In this document: piece after piece, positions 23,169 through 32,119 of the stretch | Layout of the letters: every line of letters starts with the position of its first letter | Numbering within the stretch: position 1 is the stretch's first letter | From: a virus | Virus record (IMG/VR): IMGVR_UViG_3300044633_000899 | Coordinates: 149,306-213,305 of that record | Direction: 5' to 3' (one strand) | DNA length: 64,000 nucleotides | Made by a program: the position numbers and the translations under genes | Notes under the pieces: generated by a model | What the model was told of the DNA's origin: nothing | Database searches by the model: none | What the model saw: the letters and a program-made list of their open reading frames with translations, nothing else

Positions 23169-24893
23169 ATGAAAACTAAATTAACACCCGAAGATATAGT
23201 AAGTATTATTGAATTGTATCAAACCGAAATTCCAAGTACACATAAGTTGGGTGTAAAATTTAAAGTTGGTCATAAAAAAATTAGTCAGATCTTAAAAGAA
23301 AATAATATTGTGATTAATAAAAAAGGTGGTCAAACTCAAGATGGTAATAGTTATAATATTGAGTCAACTAAAAGTAAAATGTATGTGTCGTCGGAAACAC
23401 GGGAATTAGTTGCACAATGTAAGAGAACTAATACCATTGTAAAAGATCCAAATAATTTATCTGGTAAACTAACAAAACATATAGTTGATGTTTATGGTGA
23501 CGTTTGGATCCCGACAAATACTTACCAGAGAAAAAAATATGAACATCACAATGGTAAAAAGTGGTTTGAGGAATATTTCAATATAATTGAGATTGATAAA
23601 CAATCAAAAAGAACCTGTAAATTATGTGATTGGGAAACAATGGATATAAATAATAAAACTGGTTGTTTTGAGAGTCATATAGGTAAAGTTCATAATCAAA
23701 AACTATCTGAATATCTAACCACATTTCCTGAAGATATTGTTTATCACCCAAATTACGTAAATAATATAAATCATTCTGTTTTTTTATCTAAAGATAAAAA
23801 TTATATTATATGTAAGATATGTGGTGAAAAAATGAAAAGTATCACAAATACACATTTAAAAGAAAAACATAATATAACAACGTTAGAGTATAAGTTAAAA
23901 TTTCCAAATGAGAAAATAGTATCAACAACAACTTCTGAAAAGTTGAGTGAGTTGATTATTAATACCAATATCAATATGACGCCAACCTGGACATCAAAAG
24001 GTGAAAATGAAATAAAAGAATTTATTGAGAGTCTTGGGTTTATTGTTAATAAAGGTAAAAATCGTAAATTATTAAATGGTAAAGAAATTGATCTAATTAT
24101 TGATGGTACAAATATCTGTATTGAATACAATGGGTTATACTACCACACAGAAAAAATGGGTAAAACAAGTACCTACCATTTGAATAAAACACTTGAATGT
24201 AATAAAATTGGGTATAAGTTATTCCATATTTATGAAGATGAGTGGAAAACCAATGAATCGTTGGTTAAATCAAAATTAAAACACTTATTAAAGATCAATG
24301 GTGGTATTAGAATTGGTGGTAGAAATGTTGTGATTAAAACTATTACCAACGAAGATAAATCACATTTTTTAAAAAACAACCATATCCAAGGAACTGATAA
24401 ATCTAAAATATCATATGGTGCGTACTATAAAGACATATTGGTTGGTGTTATGACATTCAACGAAAAACGTAATATGACTAAAAATTCTGATAATGAATTT
24501 GAGTTAAGTAGATATGCGACAAAACAAGATTATATTGTCACAGGTTTAGCGTCAAAAATGTTAAAGCGATTTATAAACGACTATAATCCAAATACGATTA
24601 TCAGTTTCGCCGATAGGAGATGGACAATAGATGGTGATAATAATTTATACACTAAATTGGGTTTTTCTTTGGTCTCAATAGTAAAACCAACATATTATTA
24701 TTATAGTTCAAAAATTAGTAGGTATAAACGTTTCCATAAATTTGGTTTTGGTAAAAATAACCTTAAAAAAAGATTCCCCAATTTGGATTATACTAAAACG
24801 GAAAAAGAATTAACTGAAGAGTTGGGCTATGACCGTATATGGGATTGTGGGTTATTTAAATATCAATTAAACATTAAAAACTTTAGCCTATAA
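23169..24893 (+). CDS. Homing endonuclease, zinc-finger + Vsr-like nuclease + GNAT-like C-terminal domain
   Basis: The 574-aa protein starts with an HTH-like segment (THKLGVKFKVGHKKISQILK). Two zinc-finger-like motifs follow: CKLCDWE...H...H near residue 155 and CKICGEKMKSI...H near 217. The nuclease region (about 275-375) has NEIKEFIESLGF, NGKEIDLIIDG, CIEYNGLYYH and HIYEDEW, the Vsr/PD-(D/E)xK pattern. The last 190 residues (ISYGAYYKDILVGVMTF, then SFADRRW, LYTKLGFSLV) look GNAT-like and are shared with the protein at 25544. It is an intergenic mobile element between capsid and tail tube genes. Confidence 0.8.
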   Translation: MKTKLTPEDIVSIIELYQTEIPSTHKLGVKFKVGHKKISQILKENNIVINKKGGQTQDGNSYNIESTKSKMYVSSETRELVAQCKRTNTIVKDPNNLSGKLTKHIVDVYGDVWIPTNTYQRKKYEHHNGKKWFEEYFNIIEIDKQSKRTCKLCDWETMDINNKTGCFESHIGKVHNQKLSEYLTTFPEDIVYHPNYVNNINHSVFLSKDKNYIICKICGEKMKSITNTHLKEKHNITTLEYKLKFPNEKIVSTTTSEKLSELIINTNINMTPTWTSKGENEIKEFIESLGFIVNKGKNRKLLNGKEIDLIIDGTNICIEYNGLYYHTEKMGKTSTYHLNKTLECNKIGYKLFHIYEDEWKTNESLVKSKLKHLLKINGGIRIGGRNVVIKTITNEDKSHFLKNNHIQGTDKSKISYGAYYKDILVGVMTFNEKRNMTKNSDNEFELSRYATKQDYIVTGLASKMLKRFINDYNPNTIISFADRRWTIDGDNNLYTKLGFSLVSIVKPTYYYYSSKISRYKRFHKFGFGKNNLKKRFPNLDYTKTEKELTEELGYDRIWDCGLFKYQLNIKNFSL

Positions 24894-24898
24894 TAAAA

Positions 24899-24930
24899 AA
24901 ATTCCCATACATATAAATATATGGGAATTT
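24899..24930. terminator. Bidirectional terminator between convergent genes
   Basis: AAATTCCCATA (24899-24909) pairs with TATGGGAATTT (24920-24930), with A/T runs on both sides. It can serve the + endonuclease and the - tail tube gene. Confidence 0.75.
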
Positions 24931-24968
24931 AACAAAGTTGAGTTTGGACAGATGTTTTTTAGTAAAAA

Positions 24969-25457
24969 TCAATAAACCAATATACAACGATCCATTACAA
25001 TTGTTGTTGATATTGTTGATACCTCATCTGAACCATATTTTAAAGCACCCCCATCATATCCTGTTAAGAAAGCACCTTCAAGAATCCATTTCTCAACAAC
25101 AACACCAGTTGGGTCTAACATTTCAAGATCAACATTTTTCTTATATCCAGCCGCGTAACCCATTCTACCCGTTACTGACTCCGCACAAGTTCTTATCCAC
25201 TCCATAACCGCTTGTGTTGCAGATGGTCCAATTGGATCTCTAAATGTAACTGGTAATGCTTCCCAGTTAAATTTACCAGCAACATAAACCTCAGTGTTCA
25301 AAAATGGTATCGCAACGGAATTAATTTTTAATTTCGGTCTTGATGTACTTTCAACGTACCATTCGTTTAATCCCAATGATGATGGGAATCTTAAAATCCA
25401 TCGGTTATTACGTTTTGGCTCGTAAGGTATGGGCATTTTCATTAATAAATCAGCCAT
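24969..25457 (-). CDS. Tail tube protein (gp19-like)
   Basis: The 162-aa length is typical for the tail tube protein of T4-like phages. Supporting patterns are RWILRFPSSLG, the VESTSRPKLKINSVAIPFLNTEVYVAGKFNWE beta-hairpin region (residues 32-65), PVTFRDPIGPSATQAVMEWIR, and GAFLTGYDGGALKYGSDEVSTISTTIVMDRC near the C-terminus. It should polymerise as hexameric rings inside a contractile sheath; the sheath gene is not in the window. It is a single gene isolated between two homing endonuclease genes on the other strand. Confidence 0.9.
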   Translation of the reverse strand: MADLLMKMPIPYEPKRNNRWILRFPSSLGLNEWYVESTSRPKLKINSVAIPFLNTEVYVAGKFNWEALPVTFRDPIGPSATQAVMEWIRTCAESVTGRMGYAAGYKKNVDLEMLDPTGVVVEKWILEGAFLTGYDGGALKYGSDEVSTISTTIVMDRCILVY

Positions 25458-25502
25458 TTTTCTTGTTTTTTAAATTTTTATGTTTATATTTGCAATAATA
25501 AT

Positions 25503-25510
25503 TATCTTTG
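25503..25510 (+). promoter_or_regulatory. Bacteroidota-type -7 box (TATCTTTG)
   Basis: The box matches TAnnTTTG and lies 33 bases before the endonuclease ATG at 25544. No well-spaced -33 TTTG was found, so confidence is low. Confidence 0.35.
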
Positions 25511-25518
25511 CATCATAC

Positions 25519-25525
25519 ATAAATA
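25519..25525 (-). promoter_or_regulatory. TATTTAT late-promoter-like box for tail tube
   Basis: The box reads TATTTAT on the minus strand, about 61 bases before the tail tube ATG. Confidence 0.4.
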
Positions 25526-25543
25526 TCACATAATTAAAAAAAT

Positions 25544-27160
25544 ATGGACTTAATAGAATTTTTTATAAAAAAAAATAGTAACGGATCAAAATGTAAAGAA
25601 AGTCATTTAAAAAAACATCATATTGATTTATATGATGATATTATTTCTTACACAAATGATTTAAAAAATGTGACGTTTAAACAGAAAGTTTGGCACTACA
25701 TTTTCAAGACACCGACAATACCAACGTGTAAGAATTGTGGTGGTGAATTAACGTTTAAACGATCACTTACTGAGGGTTATGGTAAGTATTGTTCATTAGT
25801 ATGTACTAATACGTGTGTTGATAGGATAAACGATATTAAAACAACTAATACTGAAAGATACGGCGGTATCGTACCATTGTCTTCTGATGTTATAAAAGAA
25901 AAGGTTAAACAAACAAATATTAAAAAAACTGGGTTTGATAATCCGTTTAAAAATTCGGAATTAATAAAACAACGAACATTTGATAAATATGGTGTTGATC
26001 ATATTTCAAAATTACAGACCACCAAGGATAAGGTTAAACAAACAAACACATTAAGGTATGGTGTTACAACGCCCTTAGTTTTAGAGTCTTCTAGAAAACA
26101 AGTTTCGGATATTAAACGTAGTTCATTTTTTGTGAAGTACAAAGATTTAAAAATTATTGATTATGTTGGTAATAATATAACGATATTATGTGATGTTTGT
26201 GACTTCAACTATGAAATTAATCGTAGTTTATTATATTTTAGATTTGGTGAGAATTTAAACCCTTGTACCACTTGTAATCCCATCAATGAGTTAAGATCAA
26301 TTAAGGAGAATGAGATTTGTTTATTTTTGGATACTCTAAATATTCCATATATTAGAAATGACCGAGGAGTACTTAATGGTCAGGAATTAGATATTTATAT
26401 CCCAACCCATAATCTTGCAATTGAATTTAATGGTCTTTATTATCATTCAACAATATTTAAAGATAAAACCTACCACCTAAATAAAACTGAATTGTGTGAA
26501 AAAAGTGACATTAGATTAATTCAAATCTTTGAGGATGAATGGATGTTTAAACAAGATCACGTTAAAAGTAGATTAAAAAGTTTATTGGGTTTGTCTGATG
26601 TACGTATATATGGTAGGAAATGTGAGTTAAGATATGTTGACACCAAAACAAAAACAACATTTCTTGATCAAAATCACATTCAAGGTTGTGTTGGTAGTTC
26701 AGTAAATATTGGTCTGTACCATAATAATATTTTGGTATCACTAATGACGTTTGGTCAAAAACGGAGAAGTATGGGAAATAAAAATATCAATAATGGTGAA
26801 TATGAATTACTTAGATTTTGTAATAAGTTAAATCATAATGTTATTGGTGGTGCGTCTAAATTGTTAAAAAAATTTATATCTGAACATAAACCAACACAAA
26901 TCATTAGTTATGCCGATAGACGCTGGAGTGTTGGTAATCTATATCAAAAAATCGGTTTTGATTTTGTAAAAAAAACCGAACCCAATTATTTCTACATTAA
27001 GAATAAAAAACGAGAATATCGTTTTAAATATCGGAAAGATATTTTAGTTAAAGAGGGTTTTGATGTGACAAAAAGTGAATCTCAAATTATGGAAGAAAGG
27101 GGTTTTTATAAAATCTATGATTGTGGTCATTTATTATATTCAATGAGGTTACACATTTGA
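25544..27160 (+). CDS. Homing endonuclease, paralogous in its C-terminal half to the one at 23169
   Basis: The 538-aa protein has an N-terminal zinc-binding segment (CKNCGGE...GKYCSLVC, about 60-85), then repeats of the type KTNxxxYG (TNTERYGG, KKTGFDNPF, FDKYGVDH, NTLRYGVT) that serve as DNA-binding modules in phage endonucleases. A nuclease region follows (about 250-340: NEICLFLDTLNIPYIRND, GQELDIYIP, AIEFNGLYYHS, IFEDEW). The C-terminal 190 residues (HIQGCVGSSVNIGLYHNN, SYADRRW, LYQKIGFDFV) match the 23169 protein domain by domain. The N-termini differ, suggesting module swapping. Confidence 0.8.
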   Translation: MDLIEFFIKKNSNGSKCKESHLKKHHIDLYDDIISYTNDLKNVTFKQKVWHYIFKTPTIPTCKNCGGELTFKRSLTEGYGKYCSLVCTNTCVDRINDIKTTNTERYGGIVPLSSDVIKEKVKQTNIKKTGFDNPFKNSELIKQRTFDKYGVDHISKLQTTKDKVKQTNTLRYGVTTPLVLESSRKQVSDIKRSSFFVKYKDLKIIDYVGNNITILCDVCDFNYEINRSLLYFRFGENLNPCTTCNPINELRSIKENEICLFLDTLNIPYIRNDRGVLNGQELDIYIPTHNLAIEFNGLYYHSTIFKDKTYHLNKTELCEKSDIRLIQIFEDEWMFKQDHVKSRLKSLLGLSDVRIYGRKCELRYVDTKTKTTFLDQNHIQGCVGSSVNIGLYHNNILVSLMTFGQKRRSMGNKNINNGEYELLRFCNKLNHNVIGGASKLLKKFISEHKPTQIISYADRRWSVGNLYQKIGFDFVKKTEPNYFYIKNKKREYRFKYRKDILVKEGFDVTKSESQIMEERGFYKIYDCGHLLYSMRLHI

Positions 27161-27213
27161 TAAAGAAACAATGGTAAATATTCATAACTAAAGTTTTTTT
27201 ATATTTTTTTTAC

Positions 27214-27221
27214 TATTTATT
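27214..27221 (+). promoter_or_regulatory. TATTTATT late-promoter-like box
   Basis: The box ends 35 bases before the ATG of the secreted GEVED protein, so this host-like gene appears to be under phage late control. Confidence 0.5.
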
Positions 27222-27256
27222 AGATAAAAGAAATATTAACTTTAAACCCAAAACAT

Positions 27257-30200
27257 ATGAAAAATTTATTACGTACTCTTGTTTGTGTATTCGGAATGAT
27301 TACCTCGGTTTACACTCAATGTCAAGCTTTCAGACAAAGTGGGACATCTTCGTTTTTTAAATCTTTCATACTTGCCCTCTCAATGCTTGTGGTTGGGAGT
27401 GTTTATGGACAGGATGTGCTTATTACTACTAGTAATGGTGGTTTTGAAGCTACAACATCATCATTTGCTGCTAATGGTTGGACAGCCGTTGGATCTTCTA
27501 CAAGAACATGGAGAGTAGGTACTGCTGGTGGGGCTGCAACAGGAACTAAAGCAGCTTATTGGGGGACGACTACTGTTTATGGTGGAACTAATACATCTTC
27601 TGTTGGTCATTTTTATAGAGATATTGCAATACCAGCCGGAGCAACTAATGTATTTTTAAATTATAAATTAAAGTACCCAACTGTAGATAACACCTATGAT
27701 TATTTTTACGTATTTACTACTACCACATCAAATACCCCTGTAAATGGGACAATTCCATCTACAGGTTATACAAATAGATTTACAAATACAGCATCAGCGT
27801 ATACCAGTTTTACAGCAATGCCGCAAGTAAATTTAACTGCTCTTGCTGGCACAACTGTAAGGTTGGTATTTACGTTTAAATCAGATAACGCCAGTCCCCA
27901 CGTTGCACCTGCTGTGGATGATATTACACTAACTTATATTGCTGGCTCCGCGTGTACAGGTACACCAGCTCCAGGAAATACAATATCTTCTTCAGCAACT
28001 GTTGCCCCTAGTGGGACGGTGAATTTATCCTTACAAAATACAACTTCAGGATCAGGAGTAACCTACCAATGGCAAAGTTCGGCAACATTAGGCGGAACAT
28101 ATGTGAATGTTACAGGTGGCACTGGTGCAACAACCGCTTCGCACACAACTGCCGCATTAACAACAGCAACGTGGTTTAGATGTCGGGTTACATGTGGTGG
28201 AAATACAGCTAACTCTACTCCAGTTGGGGTTACACTTTCATATTGTATGCCAATAGGTGCTACCAACTATTGGTTGTCTAATGTTGTGACCACTGGTGGT
28301 CAAACAAACATTAGTAATACCACTAGTGCTAGTGCTGGCGGATATATTAATTATTCTTCAACCATTAGTTGTTCCAACTATATAGGTGCGACGACCACTA
28401 TAACCTTAACACCAAGTTCTGGAACTAACTATTTTTATTGTTGGATTGACTGGAACAATGATTTAGACTTTGCTGATGCCAATGAAACAATCTTTGCAAC
28501 CACATCTTACACAAGTAATCATACTGGAACTATTACAATTCCTACTGGTACATCAAATGGTAACTACCGTATACGTGTTGCAAATAGTTGGTCGGGTGCA
28601 ATTACTTCTTGCGGTCCATCCTCCAATGGTGAATATGAAGATTATACCTTTTCTGTGGTTTCAGCGCCGGCGTGTTCTGGTTTACCTTCAAACATTATAT
28701 CTTCTACCGTAACTACTACAACAGCAACTTTATCCTGGACAGCAGCATCTCCAGCACCAGGGGATGGTTACGATATTTATTATTCAACATCTTCAACGAC
28801 ACCTGTGGTGGGTACTGTTGCAACAACAACTACTGCTACGGGTATTACGACAAAGAATTTATCTGGTTTAACCACCAATACAACTTACTATTGGTGGGTT
28901 AGATCGAATTGTAATGGTACAGACAAATCAACTTGGGTAAGTGGGGGTACCTTCTACACATGTGCTGGATCCTGTAATTCAGTTTGCCCGTCAATTATAT
29001 CGTCACTACCTGTAACCAATCAAGGTTTATCATGTACATCCGTTGCTCTTCCTGGTAGCTTTAGTTCAAGTAATGTTACCGTTTGCGGAGGTGCGTCTGG
29101 TTTCTATTTAGGTGGACAAGAAGCACTATATATGTTTACACCAAGTACTACGGGAGAAATAACGATTTCTTATTCGGGACAAACGTATTCATCAATATGG
29201 CTATTCCAAGGTTGTCCAACTTCAGGTGGAACCTGCGTCGGAAGTGTCGGAAGTTCCGCGTCTACACAATCTTTGACGGCAAATGTTACCTCTGGTATTA
29301 CCTATTATTTGATTTTTGATACGTGGCCAACCCCTAACAGCCCGTGTACTGGAACATTTTCAATTTCAATTCCTTGCACTATACCAACTGCTGGTGGAAC
29401 GTTAACATCTAATAAATTGGAAACTGTTGTTAATGATGCCATATCTCTTACGACTACCGGTAATGGAGGTTCAACAACTCTTATTGAGTGGTCATATAAT
29501 AATTTTTCTTCGGTTGCAGGTTCATTTGCTAATCCTACTAATCCTTATAGTATTGCGATAAACGTTCAAGAGTCTAGTGTATATTTTAGAACCACATCAC
29601 AAGATGGGATATGTCCAGTTGGTGTTTCAAACATCGTTGAGGTGAATCTTATTAATGCGCCAGTTTTTACTTATGGTGTTTCTGATGGAGATTACATAAC
29701 AAATGTTACATTAGGGAATATCAATAACACATCAACTAATGATGGAGATGCTTATGAAGATTTTACATCACAAATAATAGATTTAAACATAGGTGATTCT
29801 TATGAACTACTGATGTCTTCAACAAACACTGCGTCACCGGGACAAGGAAAGGCAGCTTGGATTGATTTTAATCAAGATGGTACATTCCAAACTACTGAAA
29901 ACATTATGCAAAAAGCACCCGCTAGTTCAGTCTCTCAACAATTTACAGTACCTGAAGACGCATTAGTTGGTGATACAAAAATGCGAGTAATATCAGTGTG
30001 GAACGCAACACCATCAACCGACGCGTATAATTCAACAGGATATGGATACGGCGAAATTGAGGAATACACCGTCAGAATGTCAGCACCTGTTGGGTTACCT
30101 GTAGAACTTACTCAATTTACGGCTACATCTCATTCAGATTATAATACGATTAAATGGACAACATCATCTGAAAGTAATAGTGATTATTATTCCTTGTTAA

Positions 30201-30505
30201 GTAGTGAAGATGGTGAATCGTGGGTAGAAATCCGTAAAGAAACTGCTGCTGGTAATTCTGTTGAGGAACTAAACTATTTCTATATCGATTATACTAAAAG
30301 GGAATTAACATACTATAAATTACGTCAATTTGATAAAGATGGTAATAATAAAACATACGGACCAATATTGGCCCAAAAATTAATATCATCAAAAGTCATA
30401 TTAAAATATACAAACATATTAGGACAAGATATAAATCCACAAAATACCAAAGGTGTAATCATTATAGTTTTTGACGATGGCACAACTCAAAAAATAATTA
30501 GATAG
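27257..30505 (+). CDS. Large secreted GEVED/FN3 protein with T9SS-style C-terminal region
   Basis: The 1082-aa protein has two hydrophobic N-terminal stretches; the second (FFKSFILALSMLVVGSVYGQ, about 34-53) looks like a Bacteroidota signal peptide. The order is: jelly-roll-like domain (55-230), Ig-like (235-325), GEVED (330-470; CWIDWNNDLDFADANE, GEYEDYTF), FN3 (475-570), a PPC/CUB-like Cys-containing domain (580-705), a second GEVED (805-945; AAWIDFNQDGTF, GEIEEYTV), then a C-terminal region (945-1082) starting LPVELTQFTA and ending VIIIVFDDGTTQKIIR. That end is the pattern of type IX secretion substrates. A host-derived adhesin or a virion-associated appendage are both possible. Confidence 0.8.
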   Translation: MKNLLRTLVCVFGMITSVYTQCQAFRQSGTSSFFKSFILALSMLVVGSVYGQDVLITTSNGGFEATTSSFAANGWTAVGSSTRTWRVGTAGGAATGTKAAYWGTTTVYGGTNTSSVGHFYRDIAIPAGATNVFLNYKLKYPTVDNTYDYFYVFTTTTSNTPVNGTIPSTGYTNRFTNTASAYTSFTAMPQVNLTALAGTTVRLVFTFKSDNASPHVAPAVDDITLTYIAGSACTGTPAPGNTISSSATVAPSGTVNLSLQNTTSGSGVTYQWQSSATLGGTYVNVTGGTGATTASHTTAALTTATWFRCRVTCGGNTANSTPVGVTLSYCMPIGATNYWLSNVVTTGGQTNISNTTSASAGGYINYSSTISCSNYIGATTTITLTPSSGTNYFYCWIDWNNDLDFADANETIFATTSYTSNHTGTITIPTGTSNGNYRIRVANSWSGAITSCGPSSNGEYEDYTFSVVSAPACSGLPSNIISSTVTTTTATLSWTAASPAPGDGYDIYYSTSSTTPVVGTVATTTTATGITTKNLSGLTTNTTYYWWVRSNCNGTDKSTWVSGGTFYTCAGSCNSVCPSIISSLPVTNQGLSCTSVALPGSFSSSNVTVCGGASGFYLGGQEALYMFTPSTTGEITISYSGQTYSSIWLFQGCPTSGGTCVGSVGSSASTQSLTANVTSGITYYLIFDTWPTPNSPCTGTFSISIPCTIPTAGGTLTSNKLETVVNDAISLTTTGNGGSTTLIEWSYNNFSSVAGSFANPTNPYSIAINVQESSVYFRTTSQDGICPVGVSNIVEVNLINAPVFTYGVSDGDYITNVTLGNINNTSTNDGDAYEDFTSQIIDLNIGDSYELLMSSTNTASPGQGKAAWIDFNQDGTFQTTENIMQKAPASSVSQQFTVPEDALVGDTKMRVISVWNATPSTDAYNSTGYGYGEIEEYTVRMSAPVGLPVELTQFTATSHSDYNTIKWTTSSESNSDYYSLLSSEDGESWVEIRKETAAGNSVEELNYFYIDYTKRELTYYKLRQFDKDGNNKTYGPILAQKLISSKVILKYTNILGQDINPQNTKGVIIIVFDDGTTQKIIR

Positions 30506-30507
30506 TA

Positions 30508-30987
30508 ATGGAAAATCTTGTAAATCATCCATTAGTTAAATTTATGGTTATTTTTTTAGCCGCGTTATCACCTTTTATTTACATCCTAGTGTGTGACCAA
30601 AAAATTTCTTTATCTTCTTATTGGGAAACAGAAATGCAACCGATGTTTATATTCGTAAATGCTTCAACCTCTTATTATTTGTTTTCCATTAAGAACTGGT
30701 GGATTCCCTCATTTCTTTTAATGATGATTACAGCATTTTCGGTTACACAATTTTTTTGGACACATAATATATTTGCAATTGCGTTCTTTATTTTTTCTGG
30801 TGTTTCATTGGTCAGATCAAAAATAAAGTGGTATATATTTCCGTATTTGTGTTCGGTTATTCCTTTAATATTTGGTAATATTCTTTGGTCAGAAATTATT
30901 GGTATATTAACAATATGTGTTTTTCATTTAAACAGATATGTAAAATACAACAACATACAAACAAATAGAAATCATCATATAAAATAA
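30508..30987 (+). CDS. Multi-pass membrane protein
   Basis: The 159-aa protein has about four to five hydrophobic segments (near residues 10-27, 47-60, 66-85, 88-102 and 112-140) and a polar, basic C-terminus with an Asn/His-rich tail. It starts two bases after the stop of the GEVED gene, so the pair is probably one transcript and may act together at the host envelope. There is no similarity to holins that I can recognise by length or charge. Function is unknown. Confidence 0.65.
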   Translation: MENLVNHPLVKFMVIFLAALSPFIYILVCDQKISLSSYWETEMQPMFIFVNASTSYYLFSIKNWWIPSFLLMMITAFSVTQFFWTHNIFAIAFFIFSGVSLVRSKIKWYIFPYLCSVIPLIFGNILWSEIIGILTICVFHLNRYVKYNNIQTNRNHHIK

Positions 30988-31022
30988 AAATCTTATCAGT
31001 CTATAACTAACAAGAAGATTGA

Positions 31023-31241
31023 CTAATCATTAATTGATGTTGACACTCTAATCGCTTTTGATATAACCTCAACTTCACCAATTGTAAATGCACCCCTATT
31101 GTAAGCGGCCTTTATAGCCTCAATCAAATAATAGGTTGATTCCTTTTCTTCCATTGTTGTTAATATCGCATCCAAGTGTTCTTCAGAGATTAATGGTATT
31201 GTCCCAAATAAATTACCAAATTCTTTATTTTCGTTTTCCAT
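31023..31241 (-). CDS. Small hypothetical protein
   Basis: The 72-aa acidic helical protein reads GNLFGTIPLISEEHLDAILTTMEEKES, then YYLIEAIKAAYNRGAFTIGEVEVISKAI (residues 9-66). It has no recognised family. It is divergent from the basic protein at 31265, with only 23 bases between the starts, and convergent with the membrane protein gene. Confidence 0.55.
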   Translation of the reverse strand: MENENKEFGNLFGTIPLISEEHLDAILTTMEEKESTYYLIEAIKAAYNRGAFTIGEVEVISKAIRVSTSIND

Positions 31242-31250
31242 ATATTAAGA

Positions 31251-31258
31251 TATTTATA
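31251..31258 (+). promoter_or_regulatory. TATTTATA late-promoter-like box
   Basis: The box ends 6 bases before the ATG at 31265. Confidence 0.45.
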
Positions 31259-31264
31259 TGTGTA

Positions 31265-31645
31265 ATGATAATTGATGATACAATAAAGAAAATATTAAGA
31301 GAAGATCTTGCGGTTTGGTTTGGTAAAAAGAAAAAACCAAAAGGATCCTCACAACCAAAAGGTCCTTGGGTTGACATTTGTCGTAAAGTTGATGGTAAAC
31401 ATCCACCCTGTGGTAGAAAAGACGCTGATAGTGGTTCGTATCCCAAATGTAGAGCCGCAGGTGTTGCTGGTAAGATGTCAGATTCTGAAAAAAAGAACGC
31501 TTGTCAACAAAAAAGACGTGCGGAAAAAAAAGACACTCAAACTGGTAAAGGACAAAAACCGATTATGACATCATATAAAGTAAAAAAGGAGTCAATTGAC
31601 TCCTTGGTTTCTAAAATAATTTTAGAGATTCGTAATACGTTCTAA
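31265..31645 (+). CDS. Small basic protein with CTS-like N-terminus, possible internal virion protein
   Basis: The ATG at 31265 was chosen because the late-type box ends 6 bases before it, giving 126 aa. The N-terminus IIDDTIKKILREDLAVWFG is an amphipathic helix with ILRE. The body is strongly basic with four Cys and motifs WVDICRKVDGKHPPCGRK and YPKCRAAGVAGKMS, seen in many phage proteins of unknown function. The C-terminus is helical (SLVSKIILEIRN). The combination suggests a DNA-associated protein packaged in the head; this is inference. It overlaps the convergent gene at 31622 by 24 bases. Confidence 0.65.
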   Translation: MIIDDTIKKILREDLAVWFGKKKKPKGSSQPKGPWVDICRKVDGKHPPCGRKDADSGSYPKCRAAGVAGKMSDSEKKNACQQKRRAEKKDTQTGKGQKPIMTSYKVKKESIDSLVSKIILEIRNTF

Positions 31646-32044
31646 AACGTTATGTAATGAATTTTTAATTTGTGAATTAATTAAATCCTCATACGACAAT
31701 CTCCGTTTTTCTGTCTCGGTATCAAAAATATACATAATTCGTTCTTGATCTCTCTCAGTTAATTTAACACTATAATGATAAACGTGATTTGTTAAATCTA
31801 CCCTACCACCATCAATTGTAATAAAAAGATCCATCGGTTTATTTTCAATATATCTTTTTTCAGATTTTGGTGCTATCATAAATTTTGAATCCGTATGTTT
31901 AATTGCTTTTAAACAAATTTGAAAACAGGTTTTTTCGTAGGACGTTGGTTGTTCTTCGTAGGTTGCAACAATACCATTCTTTTTTCTGGACATTAAATAA
32001 ATGTTCAGTTTAAATCGTCTAAAAAAATTAATAATTCTTTTCAT
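31622..32044 (-). CDS. Hypothetical protein
   Basis: The 140-aa protein has a basic N-terminus (KRIINFFRRFKLNIYLMSRKK) and a charged alpha/beta body (FMIAPKSEKRYIENKPMDLFITIDGGRVDL). The Met at residue 18 is an alternative start. No domain is recognised. It has a TATCTTTG box about 24 bases upstream, which suggests recognition by the host sigma factor. Confidence 0.6.
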   Translation of the reverse strand: MKRIINFFRRFKLNIYLMSRKKNGIVATYEEQPTSYEKTCFQICLKAIKHTDSKFMIAPKSEKRYIENKPMDLFITIDGGRVDLTNHVYHYSVKLTERDQERIMYIFDTETEKRRLSYEDLINSQIKNSLHNVLERITNL

Positions 32045-32067
32045 ATCTTTATTTTTTTTATGTTTGA

Positions 32068-32075
32068 CAAAGATA
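32068..32075 (-). promoter_or_regulatory. Bacteroidota-type -7 box (TATCTTTG)
   Basis: On the minus strand TATCTTTG lies about 24 bases before the ATG at 32044. A TTG lies about 22 bases further upstream, in the range expected for a -33 element. Confidence 0.45.
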
Positions 32076-32119
32076 TGTATTTTATTTTAATTAACTACAA
32101 TTTTTTTACAATTATTTTT

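Noticed and set aside
30988-31022. Weak AATCTT/AAGATT hairpin between convergent genes
   Set aside because: The stem is only six bases and poorly placed; not enough to call a terminator.
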